From positions 55,194,329-55,258,328 of the forward strand of contig CM072526.1 of assembly GCA_036898135.1 (NCBI GenBank): DNA of 64,000 nt. Direction: 5' to 3'. Made by a program: the position numbers and the translations under genes. This DNA comes from Oncomelania hupensis. Its lineage: Eukaryota > Mollusca > Gastropoda > Littorinimorpha > Pomatiopsidae. A model generated the notes under the pieces. It did not search any database and had not been told where the DNA came from. It saw nothing but the letters and a program-made list of their open reading frames with translations. Shown here piece after piece: positions 21,415 to 33,418 of this stretch (the first letter of the stretch is position 1; each line of letters opens with the position of its first letter).

Positions 21415-21619
21415 GTAGGCTATGCCATGTGCTTGAAGGCCACTACCCCTGTGCTGTCCACCTTGCTGCAGTGTGTGGAGCTTCACGAACTGAGCACCAT
21501 CTCTTGGGTTCCTGACCTGGTCCTGGCTCTTGTCCTGCAAGGTGCACCCCTTCAAAGTCTGGCTTCCGCTGACGAGGAGACCTGTTACCATGCTGCTGTC
21601 TTTCTGTGCTGTGAAACAG
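21415..21619 (+). CDS. TRANK1-like: Exon 8 of TRANK1-like gene (module 2, first ankyrin exon)
   Basis: The exon starts in phase 0 (VGYAMCLKATTPVLST), continues with LVLALVLQGAPLQSL and ETCYHAAVFLCCET, and leaves one base at the donor aaacag/gttagc. It aligns with exons 3 and 14 (W or R, then a hydrophobic helix, G, then H.A...C). The exon is flanked by two arrays, each made from its own boundary: 28-bp units on the acceptor and 96/87-bp units on the donor. Use of a later donor copy would run into a stop within one unit in this frame. Confidence 0.8.
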
Positions 21620-24600
21620 GTTAGCTTGCAGGCCACATCTCCCCTTAATGACAGTATAAGCCCAGGTCTGGTCCCTCACCACTCCATTACACAGACTTTC
21701 TGTGCTGTGAAACAGGTCAGCTTGCAGGCCACATCTCCCCTTAATGACAGTATAAGCCCAGGTCTGGTCCCTCACCACTCCATTACACAGACTTTCTGTG
21801 CTGTGAAACAGGTCAGCTTGGAGGCCACATCTCCCCTTAATGACAGTATAAGCCCAGGTCTGGTCCCTCACCACTCCATTACACATGCTGTGAAACAGGT
21901 CAGCTTGGAGGCCACATCTCCCCTTAATGACAGTATAAGCCCAGGTCTGGTCCCTCACCACTCCATTACACATGCTGTGAAACAGGTTAGCTTGCAGGCC
22001 ACATCTCCCCTTAATGACAGTATAAGCCCAGGTCTGGTCCCTCACCACTCCATTACACAGACTTTCTGTGCTGTGAAACAGGTCAGCTTGCAGGCCACAT
22101 CTCCCCTTAATGACAGTATAAGCCCAGGTCTGGTCCCTCACCACTCCATTACACATGCTGTGAAACAGGTCAGCTTGGAGGCCACATCTCCCCTTAATGA
22201 CAGTATAAGCCCAGGTCTGGTCCCTCACCACTCCATTACACATGCTGTGAAACAGGTCAGCTTGGAGGCCACATCTCCCCTTAATGACAGTATAAGCCCA
22301 GGTCTGGTCCCTCACCACTCCATTACACATGCTGTGAAACAGGTTAGCTTGCAGGCCACATCTCCCCTTAATGACAGTATAATTCCAGGTCTGGTCCCTC
22401 ACCACTCCATTACACAGACTTTCTGTGCTGTGAAACAGGTCAGCTTGCAGGCCACATCTCCCCTTAATGACAGTATAAGCCCAGGTCTGGTCCCTCACCA
22501 CTCCATTACACAGACTTTCTGTGCTGTGAAACAGGTCAGCTTGCAGGCCACATCTCCCCTTAATGACAGTATAAGCCCAGGTCTGGTCCCTCACCACTCC
22601 ATTACACAGACTTTCTGTGCTGTGAAACAGGTCAGCTTGCAGGCCACATCTCCCCTTAATGACAGTATAAGCCCAGGTCTGGTCCCTCACCACTCCATTA
22701 CACAGACTTTCTGTGCTGTGAAACAGGTCAGCTTGCAGGCCACATCTCCCCTTAATGACAGTATAAGCCCAGGTCAGGTCCCTCACCACTCCATTACACA
22801 GACTTTCTGTGCTGTGAAACAGGTCAGCTTGCAGGCCACATCTCCCCTTAATGACAGTATAAGCCCAGGTCTGGTCCCTCACCACTCCATTACACAGACT
22901 TTCTGTGCTGTGAAACAGGTCAGCTTGCAGGCCACATCTCCCCTTAATGACAGTATAAGCCCAGGTCTGGTCCCTCACCACTCCATTACACAGACTTTCT
23001 GTGCTGTGAAACAGGTCAGCTTGCAGGCCACATCTCCCCTTAATGACAGTATAAGCCCAGGTCTGGTCCCTCACCACTCCATTACACAGACTTTCTGTGC
23101 TGTGAAACAGGTCAGCTTGCAGGCCACATCTCCCCTTAATGACAGTATAAGCCCAGGTCTGGTCCCTCACCACTCCATTACACAGACTTTCTGTGCTGTG
23201 AAACAGGTCAGCTTGCAGACCACATCTCCCCTTAATGACAGTATAAGCCCAGATCTGGTCCCTCACCACTCCATTACACAGACTTTCTGTGCTGTGAAAC
23301 AGGTCAGCTTGCAGACCACATCTCCCCTTAATGACAGTATAAGCCCAGGTCTGGTCCCTCACCACTCCATTACACAGACTTTCTGTGCTGTGAAACAGGT
23401 CAGCTTGCAGGCCACATCTCCCCTTAATGACAGTATAAGCCCAGGTCTGGTCCCTCACCACTCCATTACACATGCTGTGAAACAGGTCAGCTTGGAGGCC
23501 ACATCTCCCCTTAATGACAGTATAAGCCCAGGTCTGGTCCCTCACCACTCCATTACACATGCTGTGAAACAGGTTAGCTTGCAGGCCACATCTCCCCTTA
23601 ATGACAGTATAATTCCAGGTCTGGTCCCTCACCACTCCATTACACAGACTTTCTGTGCTGTGAAACAGGTCAGCTTGCAGGCCACATCTCCCCTTAATGA
23701 CAGTATAAGCCCAGGTCTGGTCCCTCACCACTCCATTACACAGACTTTCTGTGCTGTGAAACAGGTCAGCTTGCAGGCCACATCTCCCCTTAATGACAGT
23801 ATAAGCCCAGGTCTGGTCCCTCACCACTCCATTACACAGACTTTCTGTGCTGTGAAACAGGTCAGCTTGCAGGCCACATCTCCCCTTAATGACAGTATAA
23901 GCCCAGGTCTGGTCCCTCACCACTCCATTACACAGACTTTCTGTGCTGTGAAACAGGTCAGCTTGCAGGCCACATCTCCCCTTAATGACAGTATAAGCCC
24001 AGGTCAGGTCCCTCACCACTCCATTACACAGACTTTCTGTGCTGTGAAACAGGTCAGCTTGCAGGCCACATCTCCCCTTAATGACAGTATAAGCCCAGGT
24101 CTGGTCCCTCACCACTCCATTACACAGACTTTCTGTGCTGTGAAACAGGTCAGCTTGCAGGCCACATCTCCCCTTAATGACAGTATAAGCCCAGGTCTGG
24201 TCCCTCACCACTCCATTACACAGACTTTCTGTGCTGTGAAACAGGTCAGCTTGCAGGCCACATCTCCCCTTAATGACAGTATAAGCCCAGGTCTGGTCCC
24301 TCACCACTCCATTACACAGACTTTCTGTGCTGTGAAACAGGTCAGCTTGCAGGCCACATCTCCCCTTAATGACAGTATAAGCCCAGGTCTGGTCCCTCAC
24401 CACTCCATTACACAGACTTTCTGTGCTGTGAAACAGGTCAGCTTGCAGACCACATCTCCCCTTAATGACAGTATAAGCCCAGATCTGGTCCCTCACCACT
24501 CCATTACACAGACTTTCTGTGCTGTGAAACAGGTCAGCTTGCTGGCCACATCTCCCCTTAATGACAGTATAAGCCCAGGTCTGGTCCCTCACCACTCCAT

Positions 24601-27600
24601 TACACATGCTGTGAAACAGGTCAGCTTGGAGGCCACATCTCCCCTTAATGACAGTATAAGCCCAGGTCTGGTCCCTCACCACTCCATTACACAGACTTTC
24701 TGTGCTGTGAAACAGGTCAGCTTGCAGACCACATCTCCCCTTAATGACAGTATAAGCCCAGATCTGGTCCCTCACCACTCCATTACACAGACTTTCTGTG
24801 CTGTGAAACAGGTCAGCTTGCAGACCACATCTCCCCTTAATGACAGTATAAGCCCAGGTCTGGTCCCTCACCACTCCATTACACAGACTTTCTGTGCTGT
24901 GAAACAGGTCAGCTTGCAGACCACATCTCCCCTTAATGACAGTATAAGCCCAGATCTGGTCCCTCACCACTCCATTACACAGACTTTCTGTGCTGTGAAA
25001 CAGGTCAGCTTGCAGACCACATCTCCCCTTAATGACAGTATAAGCCCAGGTCTGGTCCCTCACCACTCCATTACACAGACTTTCTGTGCTGTGAAACAGG
25101 TCAGCTTGCAGGCCACATCTCCCCTTAATGACAGTATAAGCCCAGGTCTGGTCCCTCACCACTCCATTACACAGACTTTCTGTGCTGTGAAACAGGTCAG
25201 CTTGCAGGCCACATCTCCCCTTAATGACAGTATAAGCCCAGGTCTGGTCCCTCACCACTCCATTACACAGACTTTCTGTGCTGTGAAACAGGTCAGCTTG
25301 CAGACCACATCTCCCCTTAATGACAGTATAAGCCCAGATCTGGTCCCTCACCACTCCATTACACAGACTTTCTGTGCTGTGAAACAGGTCAGCTTGCAGA
25401 CCACATCTCCCCTTAATGACAGTATAAGCCCAGGTCTGGTCCCTCACCACTCCATTACACAGACTTTCTGTGCTGTGAAACAGGTCAGCTTGCAGGCCAC
25501 ATCTCCCCTTAATGACAGTATAAGCCCAGGTCTGGTCCCTCACCACTCCATTACACATGCTGTGAAACAGGTCAGCTTGGAGGCCACATCTCCCCTTAAT
25601 GACAGTATAAGCCCAGGTCTGGTCCCTCACCACTCCATTACACAGACTTTCTGTGCTGTGAAACAGGTCAGCTTGCAGACCACATCTCCCCTTAATGACA
25701 GTATAAGCCCAGATCTGGTCCCTCACCACTCCATTACACAGACTTTCTGTGCTGTGAAACAGGTCAGCTTGCAGACCACATCTCCCCTTAATGACAGTAT
25801 AAGCCCAGGTCTGGTCCCTCACCACTCCATTACACAGACTTTCTGTGCTGTGAAACAGGTCAGCTTGCAGACCACATCTCCCCTTAATGACAGTATAAGC
25901 CCAGGTCTGGTCCCTCACCACTCCATTACACAGACTTTCTGTGCTGTGAAACAGGTCAGCTTGCAGGCCACATCTCCCCTTAATGACAGTATAAGCCCAG
26001 ATCTGGTCCCTCACCACTCCATTACACAGACTTTCTGTGCTGTGAAACAGGTCAGCTTGCAGACCACATCTCCCCTTAATGACAGTATAAGCCCAGGTCT
26101 GGTCCCTCACCACTCCATTACACAGACTTTCTGTGCTGTGAAACAGGTCAGCTTGCAGGCCACATCTCCCCTTAATGACAGTATAAGCCCAGGTCTGGTC
26201 CCTCACCACTCCATTACACAGACTTTCTGTGCTGTGAAACAGGTCAGCTTGCAGGCCACATCTCCCCTTAATGACAGTATAAGCCCAGGTCTGGTCCCTC
26301 ACCACTCCATTACACAGACTTTCTGTGCTGTGAAACAGGTCAGCTTGCAGACCACATCTCCCCTTAATGACAGTATAAGCCCAGATCTGGTCCCTCACCA
26401 CTCCATTACACAGACTTTCTGTGCTGTGAAACAGGTCAGCTTGCAGACCACATCTCCCCTTAATGACAGTATAAGCCCAGGTCTGGTCCCTCACCACTCC
26501 ATTACACAGACTTTCTGTGCTGTGAAACAGGTCAGCTTGCAGGCCACATCTCCCCTTAATGACAGTATAAGCCCAGGTCTGGTCCCTCACCACTCCATTA
26601 CACATGCTGTGAAACAGGTCAGCTTGGAGGCCACATCTCCCCTTAATGACAGTATAATCCCAGGTCTGGTCCCTCACCACTCCATTACACAGACTTTCTG
26701 TGCTGTGAAACAGGTCAGCTTGCAGACCACATCTCCCCTTAATGACAGTATAAGCCCAGATCTGGTCCCTCACCACTCCATTACACAGACTTTCTGTGCT
26801 GTGAAACAGGTCAGCTTGCAGACCACATCTCCCCTTAATGACAGTATAAGCCCAGGTCTGGTCCCTCACCACTCCATTACACAGACTTTCTGTGCTGTGA
26901 AACAGGTCAGCTTGCAGACCACATCTCCCCTTAATGACAGTATAAGCCCAGGTCTGGTCCCTCACCACTCCATTACACAGACTTTCTGTGCTGTGAAACA
27001 GGTCAGCTTGCAGGCCACATCTCCCCTTAATGACAGTATAAGCCCAGATCTGGTCCCTCACCACTCCATTACACAGACTTTCTGTGCTGTGAAACAGGTC
27101 AGCTTGCAGACCACATCTCCCCTTAATGACAGTATAAGCCCAGGTCTGGTCCCTCACCACTCCATTACACAGACTTTCTGTGCTGTGAAACAGGTCAGCT
27201 TGCAGGCCACATCTCCCCTTAATGACAGTATAAGCCCAGATCTGGTCCCTCACCACTCCCATTACACAGACTTTCTGTGCTGTGAAACAGGTCAGCTTGC
27301 AGACCACATCTCCCCTTAATGACAGTATAAGCCCAGGTCTGGTCCCTCACCACTCCATTACACAGACTTTCTGTGCTGTGAAACAGGTCAGCTTGGAGGC
27401 CACATCTCCCCTTAATGACAGTATAAGCCCAGATCTGGTCCCTCACCACTCCATTACACAGACTTTCTGTGCTGTGAAACAGGTCAGCTTGCAGGCCACA
27501 TCTCCCCTTAATGACAGTATAAGCCCAGGTCTGGTCCCTCACCACTCCATTACACAGACTTTCTGTGCTGTGAAACAGGTCAGCTTGCAGGCCACATCTC

Positions 27601-27740
27601 CCCTTAATGACAGTATAAGCCCAGGTCTGGTCCCTCACCACTCCATTACACAGACTTTCTGTGCTGTGAAACAGGTCAGCTTGCAGGCCACATCTCCCCT
27701 TAATGACAGTATAAGCCCAGGTCTGGTCCCTCACCATCCC
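21600..27740. repeat. 96/87-bp tandem array: exon 8 tail, donor and SINE fragment (about 64 copies)
   Basis: Each full unit is 96 bp: exon tail ctttctgtgctgtgaaacag, donor and intron start gtcagcttgcaggccac, then a SINE body piece (atgacagtataagcccaggt, tggtccctcaccactccatt). Shorter 87-bp units lack nine bases around the exon-tail join. Subtypes (gcag/gcaggcc/ggaggcc, ccaggt/ccagat, ataattcc) recur in matching order, showing block duplications of several units. Both sizes are multiples of three, so frames of over 1900 codons stay open on both strands; these are not genes. Confidence 0.97.
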
Positions 27741-27830
27741 ATCGCGCAGACTTTTGAAAGATCATGACGCTGATATCCTGCACATGCGAGTGCCGCATAG
27801 AAAAATGCAGCAGCGTAATACACAGCCAAC
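27728..27830 (+). mobile_element. SINE 3' remnant at the end of the array
   Basis: After the last unit the sequence continues as cagacttttgaaagatcatg acgctgatatcc and gcgagtgccgcat, which matches the SINE body ggactttaaagatcctgacg and gtgagtgccgtt at 19483. This shows that the array unit incorporated part of a SINE lying in this intron. Confidence 0.8.
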
Positions 27831-28111
27831 ATCCTGTTTCCCCTTGTCCTAGGTGGCACTGCTGTTGTGGCTGCCACGCTTTTACTGAGAAGGTGAATTG
27901 AAATGTTGCTGATAGGAGTGAGGAATATTGTAAAAGTTTAAAAGCCTGGTGAGCTATGTGGGCACAATGTGTAGCCTAGATCAATCCCAGCCATCAAAGC
28001 ACTGAACTATCGATTGTCCGCAGACACCTGTGCAGGTGTACTTGGTCTCTCGCTATCCCTGCACATTGGGGCACGCTTGGGATTAATAGCGCCTACTGAT
28101 AACCATTGCAG
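27831..28111. other. Intron 8 end, nothing recognised
   Basis: Unique sequence between the array and exon 9; only the acceptor aaccattgcag is evident. Confidence 0.5.
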
Positions 28112-28372
28112 GCAAGCTAGGGCTGGTGAGGTACATCATGTCAGAAGAGCCCTACGCCTCCCAAGCTCCCGTGGCCATCAACCGAGAAAAACGCTCCCTC
28201 CTGCACTCCACCTGCATGAACACCGATGGTGACAGCGAGGCAGGGAGGCAACTGGTGCGCCTGCTGCTGGACAAGGGAGTCAACCCCAGCCTAATAGACC
28301 ACGTAGGCAAAAAAGCGGTGGAGTATGTTAAGCCCCACAGCCTGATCAGTGAGCTCCTGCTCAACCCTGCTG
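28112..28372 (+). CDS. TRANK1-like: Exon 9 of TRANK1-like gene (module 2, second ankyrin exon)
   Basis: The acceptor is cattgcag at 28104-28111. Two bases join the one left by exon 8 to give glycine, followed by KLGLVRYIMSEEPYASQAPV, KRSLLHSTCMN and LVRLLLDKGVNPSLIDHVGK. These are two ankyrin repeats with the LLLDKGVNPxLID signature. The donor is gctg/gtaaga with one base left, matching exon 10. It corresponds to exon 4, and to exons 15 plus 16 of module 3. Confidence 0.85.
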
Positions 28373-28448
28373 GTAAGAAATACGCTGACACTTTGAGGCC
28401 AGCAGCATTCAGCTCGCAGCCTTTATACAAGCTTTTAGTCACTGCTAA

Positions 28449-28508
<60 letters not shown>

Positions 28509-28867
28509 TATAATATAAGGCACATTTTCTAGAAGAAGAAAAAATCTGTTGAAAGCGCTCCCTGATACAATGACACTCATGAAGCATTAGTACTACAGTA
28601 TATAGAAAGAGGAAGTATTACTTTTTTTCTACACGATTATCCAGTGCTGGGGAAGGAAAACCTTTTGTACATTGGGAGGCACTGTGGTCTAATGATAGTG
28701 CTTCGGCTTGAGGATTTGAAGGGCCCGGGTTCGAGCCCTGGCCGGGCCATTGTGTTGTGTCCCTGGGAAAGACACTTTACTCCTGTTTTCCTACTAATAA
28801 ATTAAAAAAAAATAATAATAATACTTTGCAACTCTACAATAATACTACTACTACTGTGCAACCTTGC

Positions 28868-28928
<61 letters not shown>

Positions 28929-28990
28929 TGCAACACTGCAATAATAATACTGTGCAACCTTGCAATAATAATAATAATGTACATTCCTGC

Positions 28991-29039
<49 letters not shown>

Positions 29040-29260
29040 CTGTGCAACTCTGCAATAATACTACTACAAACTGGCTACATCTGACTATGTCATTGATGGA
29101 AGAAAGCAGGTGTGACGCAGGAAGTAGGACCAGACAATTGACAGTAGTACCTACTACTATATACTGCTCAGATAGACCTTTGCCATTCCACCTGCGTTCC
29201 TGTAGAAATACTATACAAAGCTAAATAGTGGATTGAGATGCCACGCTATGGTTGCCACAG
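28373..29260. repeat. Intron 9: ATT and AAT microsatellites around a SINE head
   Basis: (ATT)n at 28448-28508, (AAT)n at 28869-28927 and again at 28988-29037, with gcaacnctgcaataata separators repeated between them. A truncated SINE sits at 28674-28800. The frames rich in N, I or L here come from the microsatellites. Confidence 0.9.
28674..28800 (+). mobile_element. 3'-truncated tRNA-derived SINE
   Basis: It has A box tggtctaatgatagtg, B box gggttcgagccc and the block tgtccctgggaaagacactt, as in the full copy at 19303. It stops after tttcctac and passes into an AT-rich tail. Confidence 0.9.
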
Positions 29261-29407
29261 GCCCCAGCCCCAAGACAGCGGAGGAGATGAAGGAGAGAGG
29301 TAACACGGAGTTCAAGAAAGGCAATTACAGAGACGCTATAGACTACTACACGCAGGCCATCTGCAAGCTGCAGAACATACTGCCGCCTGAAGTCTTGCGC
29401 ACCAAAG
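29261..29407 (+). CDS. TRANK1-like: Exon 10 of TRANK1-like gene (module 3, first TPR exon)
   Basis: The acceptor is gttgccacag at 29251-29260. Two bases complete glycine from exon 9, then PSPKTAEEMKERGNTEFKKG and NYRDAIDYYTQAI follow, a canonical TPR (GN..fk.g.y..Ai..Y..Ai). The donor is aaag/gtcagt with one base left. It aligns with the first half of exon 5. Confidence 0.9.
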
Positions 29408-29676
29408 GTCAGTCCCTATATATATCTACTTTTGGTGTTCATACAAAGAGGAGAAAGCGAATATTTTTTTTTAAAGTATTGCCTTGCAATATGTTTGGCA
29501 GGGACCAACAAACGCTGTTTAACAGGACTTTTTTGTGTAGGTGGACACTTTATTGTCCATTTTTATCAGGAAATTCTGGGCGGCCTCCCCTGTGGAAGGT
29601 ATAGTCGCAGCTTGTGGCGCGGCCAAACCCATTCTACCTATTTTTTAAATTTTATTTTATTTTGATGAGTGAGCAA
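29408..29676. other. Intron 10 start, nothing recognised
   Basis: About 270 bases of unique sequence before the LINE tail begins. No feature is seen. Confidence 0.5.
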
Positions 29677-30488
29677 AATGGAGTATCCTATCCTTATCCT
29701 ATCATGTCCTGTAACTCGGAGGTCATAGAAGCACCACAGATGATCGTTTAATTAACCAGCATACTCCATCTTTCTCTGTCCTCAGCAGCCCTGATGGCTT
29801 CGCTCAGTGTCAAGCCAGTCCAATCTCGAATGTTGTCCTCCCACCTCTTTTTCGGTCTCCATCTTCTTCTATCTCCTTGCACTGTGCCTTGCAGAATGGT
29901 CTTTGCAAGGCCTGATGATCTGGTGACGTGGCCATACTATTGGAGTTTCCGTTTCTTCACCACTGGGAGCAGGTCATCGTGTTGTCCAATGGCTTGTGTG
30001 ATGGTCTGTCTAACTTCGTCGTTGGTGATGTGTTGGGTATAGGAAATGCCCAGAAGTCTTCTGTAGCCCCTCATCTCCATGCTTTGTATTCTACGTTGTA
30101 GATCTGCTGTGATGGTCCATGCTTCACAAGCATATAGGAAGATGGAGATGACAAGGGAATTCAGCAGTCTTACTTTGGAATGTAGACTGATGGTCCTGTC
30201 TTTCCAAATGGGCTTCAACCTTGTCAGGGCAGCAGTTGTTTGTGCGATCCTGGAGAGGACTTCCTTTCGGGACGCATTGTCTGATACAATGGCTCCTAAA
30301 TATTTGAAGCTATGCACTGTGTTGAGGGATTGGCCTTGGACTTTGATGTCCGTGTTGATGCCATTGGTGTTGTTGGTCATCATTTTGGTCTTCTCTGCAC
30401 TTATTTCTATTCCATAAGCTCTGGAGGTGGTGTCAAGCCTCTGAACCAGCTGTTCAAGTTCTTGTTCCTCTCCAGCCAATCCATCAAT

Positions 30489-31057
30489 CAGACCTGACTA
30501 CCTTCCGTTTTTGGCGGAAGATTCTTTAGAATTTTAATGCTTTTTTCCGCCCTTCCGCCTCTGACAACTTTTTTCCGCTGAAGAAATCGAAAATCTTCTG
30601 CATTCCAATCTAGTCTTGAATCCGTAAGAGAGATCGTATTTTTTTTACAGAAGGGAGATAACCACTGTGCTGCACTCTTCTGTACTGAAGAACACAAAAG
30701 AAGTGTTTCTTTCTCAAACATGGCGACGAAGCGCGTGGTTCCCGTTCATGAAACGGACGACGAAGAAACCATTCACGTTGACAAAGATGAGAGTGAGACT
30801 GTAAAAAAGAAGAAGAAATATGAAATTATGAGAATTCTTCAGTGATGACTGCCTGTGTGTACAAAGAATAAAACTTACTGTTGGGTAAAAAAAATTTTTT
30901 TTTTTTAAAGTTGTGATGTTATGTTCAACTTCAAGGATCTTTGTACAAGTGCGAGAGGCATATTCAGCGACAAATTTTTCTTCTGCTTTTGTGCTGGATT
31001 CTTTCGCTTTTTCCGGAGTGTTCTTCTGTCAAGGCAAAAAGGAGATAGGCAGGTCTG
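30489..31057 (+). mobile_element. hAT-like non-autonomous element inside the LINE (8-bp duplication)
   Basis: The ends are cagacctg and its inverse caggtctg. They are flanked by ccatcaat (30481-30488) and ccgtcaat (31058-31065), an 8-bp duplication with one later change. The sister LINE copy at 21100 shows the uninterrupted sequence. Inside, an ATG at 30720 opens about 42 codons (MATKRVVPVHETDDEETIHV) ending in a lysine-rich tail, perhaps a transposase N-terminal stub. Confidence 0.75.
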
Positions 31058-31291
31058 CCGTCAATGTCATCCGCAAAACGAAGATTGGAGATTGCTCTAC
31101 CCCCTATGCTGACTGTGCCTTCATGATCTGCAAGGGCATCTGACATGATGAGCTCTAGGCGATGTTGAAGAGTGTTGGAGAGAGTAGGCATCCTTGACAC
31201 ACACCGATTGTTGTTCTGAACCAGTTCCCGATGACGCTGTTATGGAGGACTGCACTGGTAGCCTAGTCATACAGGCTTTTGATGACTTCAA

Positions 31292-31528
31292 CAGTGCTTC
31301 AGATTGTTTTCAGACATCATGGGCCCAATGACCCATGGCCATGCAAAATGATGGGTCAATTTTGAAAAAGATGGGTCATTGACAATCGAAGGTATTCGTA
31401 TCGTATGTTCACCTAGTCCTTCTTGATTTTTAGGATGCGCCAGGCTGGCGCATTCACGTTGACTGTTACACGCCATTCTGATAAAATATGCGCCAATGGC
31501 GCGGGCGCACCAACAATCTGAAGCACTG
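31292..31528. mobile_element. 237-bp MITE inside the LINE (6-bp duplication)
   Basis: A perfect 17-bp TIR (cagtgcttcagattgtt) is flanked by cttcaa at 31286-31291 and 31529-31534. Removing the insert restores an open LINE reading frame across the site. The interior contains gcgcc-rich palindromic words (gcgccaatggcgcgggcgc). A 6-bp duplication is unusual and would fit IS3EU- or Dada-like elements, but the superfamily is not established. Confidence 0.8.
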
Positions 31529-33060
31529 CTTCAATAATCTTACGGCTGATGTTGTACACTTTCATTGTTGCCCATAGAGCTGCATGCCAGACTCGGTCAA
31601 ACGCCTTCTTGAAGTCTATGAACACATGATATAGGTGTTGTTGGTGCTGTAGGTATTTTTCACAAATTATTCTGAGGTTGAAAATCTGTTCAGTGGTACT
31701 TCGCCCTGCCCTGAATCCTGCTTGTTCTTCAGCTATGATTTGTTAAGCTTGGGGTTTCAACCTGTTGAGTATTATTTTCAGGAGGACCTTGCTGGGATGG
31801 CTGATGAGGCTGATGGTCCGGTAATTTTCACACTCCTGAAGGTTACCTTTTTTGGGAAGAGTGATGACAAGCGACTGGGTCCATGGTGTAGGCCATTCCC
31901 CACTCTGCCAGATCTTGTTACAGATAATGGTGAGGGCATCAATCATCGCTTCTCCTCCTGCTTGTAGCAGTTCCGCAGGTATGTTGTCCAATCCCACTGA
32001 CTTTCCTTTCTTCAGCGATTGCACTGTTGCCTCAACTTCCCGGAGAATTGGGAGGATTTCTTCTTCTTCTCTGTTCTCTGGACATGTTAGAATTGATGGG
32101 TCTCCATTTGGTGTATGGTAGTACTCTGTCCATCTGTCCAAGGCTTCTTGTTCTTCTGTAAGGCATATGCCAGACTTGCTTTGGATCGTGGAGACTTTGG
32201 GCTGTTTAACACTTGTCAGCCGCTTCACAGTCTGGTAGGCCTTCTTGCTGTTGTTCTTGTTCAGACTGTTCTCTATTTCCTGGCATTGATCTTCTATCCA
32301 TTTCTCCTTTGCTGTGTGAATGCCTTTTCGGATGTCATTGTGGATTTTTCGGTAGACAGCAGCTCCCTGTGAGGTGTTCTTTTTCTTTTTTATCTCTCTT
32401 CGTTTATCACACGGATCCAAAAGTTCAGGTGTGATCCACGGCTTCTTCTTTGGTCAGTGCTTGCCAAGGATCTCAGTGGCGGCATCTGTCACAGCTGAGT
32501 GGAAGGTGGTGGTCACGGTGTTGACATCTACTTCACCAGCCCCCAAAATGAGCAGTGGTGCAAATTTCCCTCCAGTTGTGGCCTGAAATATTTCTGCCAC
32601 CTCCGGGTCTTGCAGTTTGTCCAGGTCGAACTTCAGTCTAGTGCACTTTGCTGTATTTACTCTCTTCAAGTGAAGCCGGATAGACATCATCACGAGATCG
32701 TGGTCACTTCCGATGTCTGCTCCTGGAAAAGTGCGTGTCCTGCCAATGTTGATGCTTGATCTGAAGCGTTTCTTGACCGTGATGTAGTCTATCTGGTTGT
32801 GATGCTCCCCGCTGGGACTGTGCCATGTCCATCGTCTTGATTTTTTGTGGAGACCAAGCGTGTTTGCCAGTATCAGATTATTGTATCTGGCAAACTTTAA
32901 GAGTCTCAGACCCCTGTCATTTGTCTAGTTGTTGCAGTGGGGTCCACATGTGTCTGCCCAGTTGTGGTGCGCATCTTGGCCAACCTTGGCATTCCAGTCG
33001 CCTTGCACTATGACTATGTCCTTCTTCGGCATTTGGTCAAGGACCTCCTGTAGATTTTCG

Positions 33061-33259
33061 TTTCGCGAAGAAGAAGCGAAACTGGAGTACCTGGAGAAAA
33101 AAAAACCCAAGATGTTGCCCAAGTGGAAAGTATATAATATTCAGAGAAACATAACGCCCAGAGGGCGGGATCTATCCCACACCTGTCAGACGCCATTGGT
33201 TTCTGGCCTGTGGACAAGGTAAGTTAGTCCCGCCTTAGACCATGCAGTCACAACACTCG
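33061..33259. other. Intron 10, short unique stretch
   Basis: The stretch begins with a 7-bp inverted repeat around gaagaa (gtttcgc and gcgaaac, 33059-33079) and contains an A-run. Nothing else is recognised. Confidence 0.4.
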
Positions 33260-33418
33260 CTTTGTTTGCTAAGGTCACGAGGCTATCAAACACTGTTTAT
33301 ATATAACTGTACTTTGTGTGCTAAGGTCATGAGGCCAACAGACACTGTTTATATATAACTGTATTCTGTGTGAGGCCAACAAACACTGTTTATTTATAAC
33401 TGTACTCTGTGTGCTAAG
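33260..33418. repeat. Three diverged duplications of the exon 11 acceptor region
   Basis: Units of about 50-55 bp contain gtcatgaggccaacagacac and tgtttatatataactgtact, each ending like the true acceptor (tctgtgtgctaag/gtcatgaggccaa). About 20 bases of exon 11 are included in each copy. Confidence 0.85.

Larger units (their letters stand above)
29677..33060 (-). mobile_element. 5'-truncated RTE-like LINE carrying two nested DNA elements
   Basis: On the minus strand the copy runs from endonuclease (DIVIVQGDWNAKVGQDA near 33000) through a linker (CTRLKFDLDKLQDPEVAEIF near 32640), RT fingers and palm (NYRTISLISH near 31830, FIDFKKAFDRVWHAALWATM near 31600, FADDID near 31080), to the thumb and C-terminal block (YACEAWTITADLQRRIQSME near 30120) and a tatcc-type tail near 29681. 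The first part of the endonuclease is missing. Stops and the insertions 31292-31528 and 30489-31057 break it. Confidence 0.85.

Noticed and set aside
21443..27767. Open frames of 1954 (minus) and 1929 (plus) codons
   Set aside because: They are read through the 96/87-bp array. The + frame differs from the real exon 8 frame, and both strands are open only because the unit length is a multiple of three.
28152..29055. Poly-N, poly-I and poly-L proteins
   Set aside because: They are translations of ATT/AAT microsatellites.
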